Positions 23,786 through 27,464 of a stretch of 27,464 nucleotides of DNA are shown here, piece after piece; the first letter of the stretch is position 1, and the number at the start of each line of letters is the position of its first letter. Under the pieces are notes generated by a model. The model did not search any database. It was not told the DNA's origin and saw only the letters and a list, made by a program, of their open reading frames with translations. Position numbers and translations under genes: made by a program. This DNA comes from JALHUF01 sp050014795 (GTDB taxonomy: Bacteria; Acidobacteriota; Terriglobia; UBA7540): the NCBI GenBank assembly GCA_050014795.1, contig JBEKCQ010000032.1, forward strand, positions 1-27,464, read 5' to 3'.

Positions 23786-23806
23786 AGACGCCCCGCCGGG
23801 GCGTCT
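23786..23806. repeat. Perfect hairpin between gcvT and gcvH
   Basis: AGACGCCCC (23786-23794), loop GCC, GGGGCGTCT (23798-23806), directly after the gcvT stop. It is not followed by a T-tract (GGTTGACT), so it is more likely a REP-like element or mRNA-stabilising intercistronic stem than a full terminator. Confidence 0.6.
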
Positions 23807-23837
23807 GGTTGACTAACAGACAGGAGTGACGATCCTC

Positions 23838-24227
23838 ATGTACCCTCAAGAATTCCTCTACACCAAAGAACACGAATGGATCCGCGTGGACGAGAGCATC
23901 GGCACCATCGGCATTACCGAACATGCGCAGAAGGAGTTGGGAGACATCGTCTTCGTGGAACTCCCGAAGGTGGGCGATCACGTCGCCGCGCATGAATCCT
24001 TCGGCACGGTGGAATCGGTGAAGGCGGTTTCCGAGATGTATTCCCCGGTCACCGGCGAAGTCACGGCGGTGAACGCGAAGGCCCAGGCCAATCCCGAGAT
24101 GCTCAATGCCGACCCCCACGGCGACGCGTGGCTGATCCGCGTGCAACTCTCGGACCGTTCCGAGATTGAAAGCCTCCTGGCCGCCGAGGACTACGAAGCG
24201 TACATCCAGGAGCAAAAGGCCCAGTAA
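23838..24227 (+). CDS. gcvH: Glycine cleavage system H protein (lipoyl carrier)
   Basis: 129 residues. ATG 23838 follows AGGAG at 23822-23826 and gives the usual N-terminus (LYTKEHEWIRV); a GTG at 23826 would add four residues and overlap that site. GcvH carries the methylamine group on a lipoyl arm between P, T and L proteins. The lipoylated lysine is Lys62 in ESVKAVSEMYSP, and GTIGITEHAQKELGDIVFVELP and LNADPHGDAWLIRV are diagnostic. The stop overlaps the gcvPA start by one base (TAATG), indicating translational coupling. Confidence 0.96.
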   Translation: MYPQEFLYTKEHEWIRVDESIGTIGITEHAQKELGDIVFVELPKVGDHVAAHESFGTVESVKAVSEMYSPVTGEVTAVNAKAQANPEMLNADPHGDAWLIRVQLSDRSEIESLLAAEDYEAYIQEQKAQ

Positions 24228-25573
24228 TGCGTTATCTCCCCAACTCCCCGGCCGAGCGCGCCGCCATGCTCGAGGCCACGGGGCATGCATCCATCGAAGA
24301 GCTATTCGCGCAAATCCCCGATGAACTGAAACTCCAAGGCCGCTTGAATCTCCCCGGGCCACTCTCGGAGCCTGAAATCCTGGAGTTCTTCCGTCAGGCG
24401 GCAAGCCAGAGCAGCCGCGACTACGTCTCGCTGCTAGGCGCAGGCGCCTACTCACACTTCCAGCCGGCAGCTATTGACGCGCTCCTCTCGCGCGGCGAGT
24501 TCTTCACGGCCTATACGCCCTACCAAGCCGAGATTGCTCAGGGCACCTTGCAGGCCATGTTCGAGTTTCAGACCTTGATGACCCAACTGACGGGCATGGA
24601 GGTCTCGAACGCCTCGCTCTACGACGGCTCGACCGCCACCACCGAGGCTTCCCTGATGGCGATGCGCATCACGCGGCGCGAGCGGGTGGTCGTGGCCCGC
24701 ACCGTCCATCCCGAATACCGGCAGGTTCTCCAGACCTACGTTCGCCACCAAGGCGTGGGGGTCAACGAGGTTGGGTATTCTCCCTCGGGGCAGGTTGACC
24801 TCGGCCAGCTCAACGCGGCGCTCACCAGCGACACAGCCGCAGTCGTGGTGCAGTCACCGAATTTCTTTGGGGCAATCGAGCCCACGCGCGAAATCGCGGA
24901 ACTCGCTCACCGGAACAACTCGCTGCTGATCGTCACCATTACCGAGCCGCTTTCGCTCGGTATCGTCAAGCCGCCGGCTGATGCGGACATCGTCTGCGGC
25001 GAGGCGCAGTCCTTCGGCGTGCCCATAGCGTTCGGCGGCCCCTACGTCGGCTTTCTGGCAACGCGGGAAAAGTTCTTGCGGCAGATGCCCGGCCGGCTGG
25101 TCGGCCAGACGCAGGATACGGAGGGCCGCCGCGGATTCGTCTTGACCCTCGCCACGCGTGAGCAACACATCCGGCGCGAGAAGGCAACGTCAAACATCTG
25201 CACCAATCAGTCCCTCTGCGCGCTCGCCGCGACGATCTACCTCTGCCTGCTCGGGAAGAAAGGCTTGAAGGCCCTGGCGGAGCACAACCTGGCCAAGGCT
25301 CATCACGCCGCCCAGCAACTCCGCGCGGTCCCGGGCGTGGCCACGCCGTTCGCCGCGCCCCATTTCGACGAATTCGTGGTGCGCATTCCTGGGAATGTCG
25401 AGGAACTGCTGGCGGCGTTGCGCGAAGAGAAGATCATCGGCGGTTTGAATCTGGGAAAATTCTATCCGGAGTTGGCAAATCACCTGTTGGTTTGCGTCAC
25501 CGAGACCATCAGCAAGGCGGCGATTGACCTCATGGTAAAGGTCTATCGCCGCCACTGTGGCGGCGGTCTCTGA
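24227..25573 (+). CDS. gcvPA: Glycine dehydrogenase (decarboxylating) subunit 1
   Basis: 448 residues. It is the N-terminal half of a split P protein; with GcvPB it forms the PLP enzyme that decarboxylates glycine and loads methylamine on GcvH. Family marks: MRYLPNSPAERAAML, LGAGAYSHFQPAAI, FFTAYTPYQAEIAQG, SLYDGSTATTEA, SPNFFGAIEP, AFGGPYVGFLATR, MPGRLVGQTQD and REQHIRREKATSNICTNQ. This half lacks the PLP lysine. The last five residues (CGGGL) and the TGA stop lie inside a palindromic repeat, so the native C-terminus may have been replaced by repeat insertion. Confidence 0.95.
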   Translation: MRYLPNSPAERAAMLEATGHASIEELFAQIPDELKLQGRLNLPGPLSEPEILEFFRQAASQSSRDYVSLLGAGAYSHFQPAAIDALLSRGEFFTAYTPYQAEIAQGTLQAMFEFQTLMTQLTGMEVSNASLYDGSTATTEASLMAMRITRRERVVVARTVHPEYRQVLQTYVRHQGVGVNEVGYSPSGQVDLGQLNAALTSDTAAVVVQSPNFFGAIEPTREIAELAHRNNSLLIVTITEPLSLGIVKPPADADIVCGEAQSFGVPIAFGGPYVGFLATREKFLRQMPGRLVGQTQDTEGRRGFVLTLATREQHIRREKATSNICTNQSLCALAATIYLCLLGKKGLKALAEHNLAKAHHAAQQLRAVPGVATPFAAPHFDEFVVRIPGNVEELLAALREEKIIGGLNLGKFYPELANHLLVCVTETISKAAIDLMVKVYRRHCGGGL

Positions 25574-25581
25574 CCGCCGCC
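25547..25581. repeat. Overlapping palindromes at the gcvPA stop (26-bp repeat, copy 2)
   Basis: Two mutually exclusive stems: CGCCGCCA (25547-25554) with 25558-25565 (8 of 8, loop CTG), and GGCGGCGGTC (25559-25568) with 25572-25581 (10 of 10, loop TCT). Positions 25554-25579 match 20204-20229 at 23 of 26. The TGA of gcvPA is at 25571-25573. Confidence 0.7.
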
Positions 25582-25614
25582 GGGATTCGGCGCTCCGAGG
25601 GCGCCGTCGTAGAC

Positions 25615-27105
25615 ATGGAAAACCGCATCCGCCACGCGCGACCGCACATCACTCGCAACGAAGGCCTGATCTTCGAACAGAGTTCTCCCGGAAAATCCGG
25701 AGTTGACCTTCCGCCGCTCGACGTGCCTCCGGTGTCGCCCGCCGAGCTGCTGGGTAAGCAGTTTCAGCGCGCGGACCTCGAAGGTTTCCCCGAGGTCTCG
25801 GAGCTCGAAGTCATTCGCCACTTCACGCGGCTCTCCACGTGGAACTACGGTGTGGACACCGGCCTCTATCCGCTCGGTTCCTGCACGATGAAATACAACC
25901 CGCGCATCAACGAAGTCGTGGCGCGCCTGGAAGGCCTGGCGACGGACCATCCCTACACGCCCGAGACTTTGGCCCAGGGCTGCCTGAGAATCCTGCACGA
26001 GACCGCGCGCTGCCTGGCGGAGATCACCGGCATGGACGCCGTCTCGCTGCAACCCGCGGCGGGCGCCCAGGGCGAACTGACGGGTATCCTCCTGATTCGC
26101 GCCTGCCTCGCCGACCGCGGCAACCCGCGCCGGTACATTCTGGTTCCCGACTCAGCGCACGGCACCAACCCGGCTAGCGCCACCATCTCGGGCTACGACG
26201 TGAGAAACATCAAGTCCAATACGCGCGGCTGCATTGACCTGGCCGAGCTTGATCGCGCGATGACCGGAGAGGTCGCGGGGCTGATGCTGACCAATCCTAA
26301 CACCCTGGGAATTTTTGAAGCGCAGATCCGGGAGATCTCAAATCTGGTCCACGCCAAGGGTGGCTTGGTTTACATGGATGGCGCGAACCTGAACGCGCTG
26401 GTGGGCGTGGCGCGACCGGCGGAATTCGGTGTGGACGTCATGCACCTGAACTTGCACAAGACCTTTTCCACGCCGCACGGCGGCGGCGGGCCGGGCTCCG
26501 GACCGGTCGCCGTCCGGCGCTTTCTCGAGCCTTATCTGCCCACACCCACCATCGAGCAGGCCGCTGGCGGAGCGTTCCGCTTGGACTATGACCGTCCGAA
26601 GAGCATCGGCCGCGTCCGCGCCTTCTACGGCAACTTCGGGATGATTGTGCGCGCGCTGGCCTACATCCTCGCCAACGGCCCGGAAGGACTACGGCAGACC
26701 ACCGAAGACGCTGTCCTCAACGCCAACTACGTCATGTGCTGCCTGAAAGACCTTTATGAGCTTCCCTACGATCAACATTGTATGCACGAGTGCGTCTTCT
26801 CCGACCGCCGCCAAGCGGCGCGGGGCGTGCGCACCATGGACATCGCCAAGCGCCTCATCGATTACGGTTTCCATCCCTACACGACAGCTTTTCCGCTCAT
26901 CGTCTCGGGCGCGCTGATGATCGAACCCACCGAGAGCGCCGGCAAAGCAGAGTTGGACGAGTTCATTGAGGCCCTGCGCTCTATCGCCCAGGAGATTGAA
27001 GAAGATCCGCAGTTCGTCCTCAAGGCCCCGTACTCGACGCGCGTGACTCGCCTCGACGAGGTCACCGCCGCCCGCAGACCCGTCTTGCGCTGGAAACCGA
27101 AGTGA
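25615..27105 (+). CDS. gcvPB: Glycine dehydrogenase (decarboxylating) subunit 2
   Basis: 496 residues, the C-terminal, PLP-binding half of the P protein. The PLP lysine is Lys282 in NLHKTFSTPHGGGGPGSGPV. Other marks are LIFEQSSPGKSGVDLP at the N-terminus, YPLGSCTMKYNPRINE, LQPAAGAQGELTG, PDSAHGTNPASA, LTNPNTLGIFE, YMDGANLNAL and DIAKRLIDYGFHPYT. It partners GcvPA, 41 bp upstream across the palindromic repeat. No strong Shine-Dalgarno is visible before the ATG (GTCGTAGAC), although the adjacent stem could affect access. The L protein (lipoamide dehydrogenase) must be encoded elsewhere. Confidence 0.96.
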   Translation: MENRIRHARPHITRNEGLIFEQSSPGKSGVDLPPLDVPPVSPAELLGKQFQRADLEGFPEVSELEVIRHFTRLSTWNYGVDTGLYPLGSCTMKYNPRINEVVARLEGLATDHPYTPETLAQGCLRILHETARCLAEITGMDAVSLQPAAGAQGELTGILLIRACLADRGNPRRYILVPDSAHGTNPASATISGYDVRNIKSNTRGCIDLAELDRAMTGEVAGLMLTNPNTLGIFEAQIREISNLVHAKGGLVYMDGANLNALVGVARPAEFGVDVMHLNLHKTFSTPHGGGGPGSGPVAVRRFLEPYLPTPTIEQAAGGAFRLDYDRPKSIGRVRAFYGNFGMIVRALAYILANGPEGLRQTTEDAVLNANYVMCCLKDLYELPYDQHCMHECVFSDRRQAARGVRTMDIAKRLIDYGFHPYTTAFPLIVSGALMIEPTESAGKAELDEFIEALRSIAQEIEEDPQFVLKAPYSTRVTRLDEVTAARRPVLRWKPK

Positions 27106-27162
27106 CTCCCCGTTGAGTTGTGGCCGATAGCAATTCAGGAATCTCGAGAGGTCTCAGCGCTC

Positions 27163-27191
27163 TTGGTGCCCTCGTGCCTTGGTGGTATAAG
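27163..27191 (+). promoter_or_regulatory. Possible promoter giving a leaderless or near-leaderless mRNA
   Basis: TTGGTG (27163-27168), 17 nt, TATAAG (27186-27191). The -10 ends 7 nt before the ATG at 27199, so transcription would start at about the first codon. The segment 27160-27185 is itself a degenerate repeat (CTTGGTGC, CCTCGTGC, CTTGGTGG), so resemblance may be accidental. Confidence 0.3.
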
Positions 27192-27198
27192 AGTGCCC

Positions 27199-27464
27199 AT
27201 GACTACACAACGACGAGACTTCTTGAAATCCTCTGCTGCAATGCTAGCGATGGGGGCGGGATTGCCCATGAGCAAATCAACGAGCCCAGACACATCCAAA
27301 GACGAATTCGCCGCCTACCAGGAGGGACGCCGCAAAGAACTCTGGAGCTTATTGGGCGACCTGCCCTGGCAACACAGGCCCGGGCCGGCAAAGGTCGTCA
27401 AGAGGGAGAAGCACGACGGCTACACTCTCGAGCGTCTCGTTCTCGACCTGAATGGCGCCGAGCC
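27199..27464 (+). CDS. Tat-exported alpha/beta-hydrolase-like protein, N-terminal fragment (runs off the window)
   Basis: 88 full codons are visible. It begins MTTQRRDFLKSSAAML, a twin-arginine signal (RRDFLK followed by a hydrophobic stretch), so it should be exported folded to the periplasm. The mature start, GRRKELWSLLGDLPW, then KVVKREKHDGYTLERLVLDLNG, resembles the N-terminal lead-in of acetyl-xylan-esterase/dienelactone-hydrolase-like proteins; the catalytic region lies beyond the end, so the enzyme class is a tentative inference. There is no Shine-Dalgarno, which agrees with a leaderless message. It is in the same direction as the gcv operon, 93 bp downstream, but probably separate. 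Confidence 0.65.
   Translation, partial: MTTQRRDFLKSSAAMLAMGAGLPMSKSTSPDTSKDEFAAYQEGRRKELWSLLGDLPWQHRPGPAKVVKREKHDGYTLERLVLDLNGAE

Overview
The window is a GC-rich chromosomal segment from a Gram-negative (diderm) bacterium. It has outer-membrane beta-barrels, periplasmic c-type cytochrome and a Tat-type signal. Gene mix and the many small palindromic intergenic repeats are most like Acidobacteriota, but this is inferred from overall character; no rRNA or other taxonomic marker is present. No phage, complete insertion sequence, CRISPR array, rRNA or tRNA was seen.

Left part (1-5.1 kb): a four-helix-bundle protein gene (23S rRNA intervening-sequence protein family) sits between short degenerate repeats that are inverted relative to each other. 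Then come an L-lactate permease, a convergent outer-membrane beta-barrel protein with a good sigma70-type promoter, and a UbiA-family prenyltransferase of the decaprenyl-phosphate phosphoribosyltransferase type followed by a DUF362 protein.

Envelope/glycan part (5.2-13.3 kb): a membrane protein with an embedded spermidine-synthase-like domain overlaps by 4 bp a YfhO-like multi-pass protein. Convergent to them are a GT39-like GT-C glycosyltransferase and a polyprenyl-phosphate sugar synthase (GT2) fused to a GtrA domain. Together with the UbiA protein these suggest making and using polyprenyl-phosphate-linked sugars. A 106-bp element with perfect 16-bp terminal inverted repeats lies between the last two genes.

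Middle (13.6-20.6 kb): a secreted protein with a probable TIM-barrel domain, an 885-bp gene-free stretch of palindromic and tandem repeats, an OsmC-type peroxidase, and a two-gene operon encoding a periplasmic octaheme cytochrome c of the hydroxylamine oxidoreductase type followed by a beta-barrel porin. Upstream of that operon is a TGAT-N4-ATCA site placed like a class II FNR/CRP activator site. Next to it is a near-consensus promoter pointing the other way into about 300 bp with no convincing gene, a candidate small RNA.

Right part (20.6-27.5 kb): an anti-sigma-factor kinase/STAS antagonist pair, a 58-residue Cys-rich zinc-ribbon-like protein, a small secreted protein, then the glycine cleavage operon gcvT-gcvH-gcvPA-gcvPB, and finally the start of a Tat-exported alpha/beta hydrolase-like protein cut by the window end. 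The dihydrolipoamide dehydrogenase of the glycine cleavage system is not in the window.
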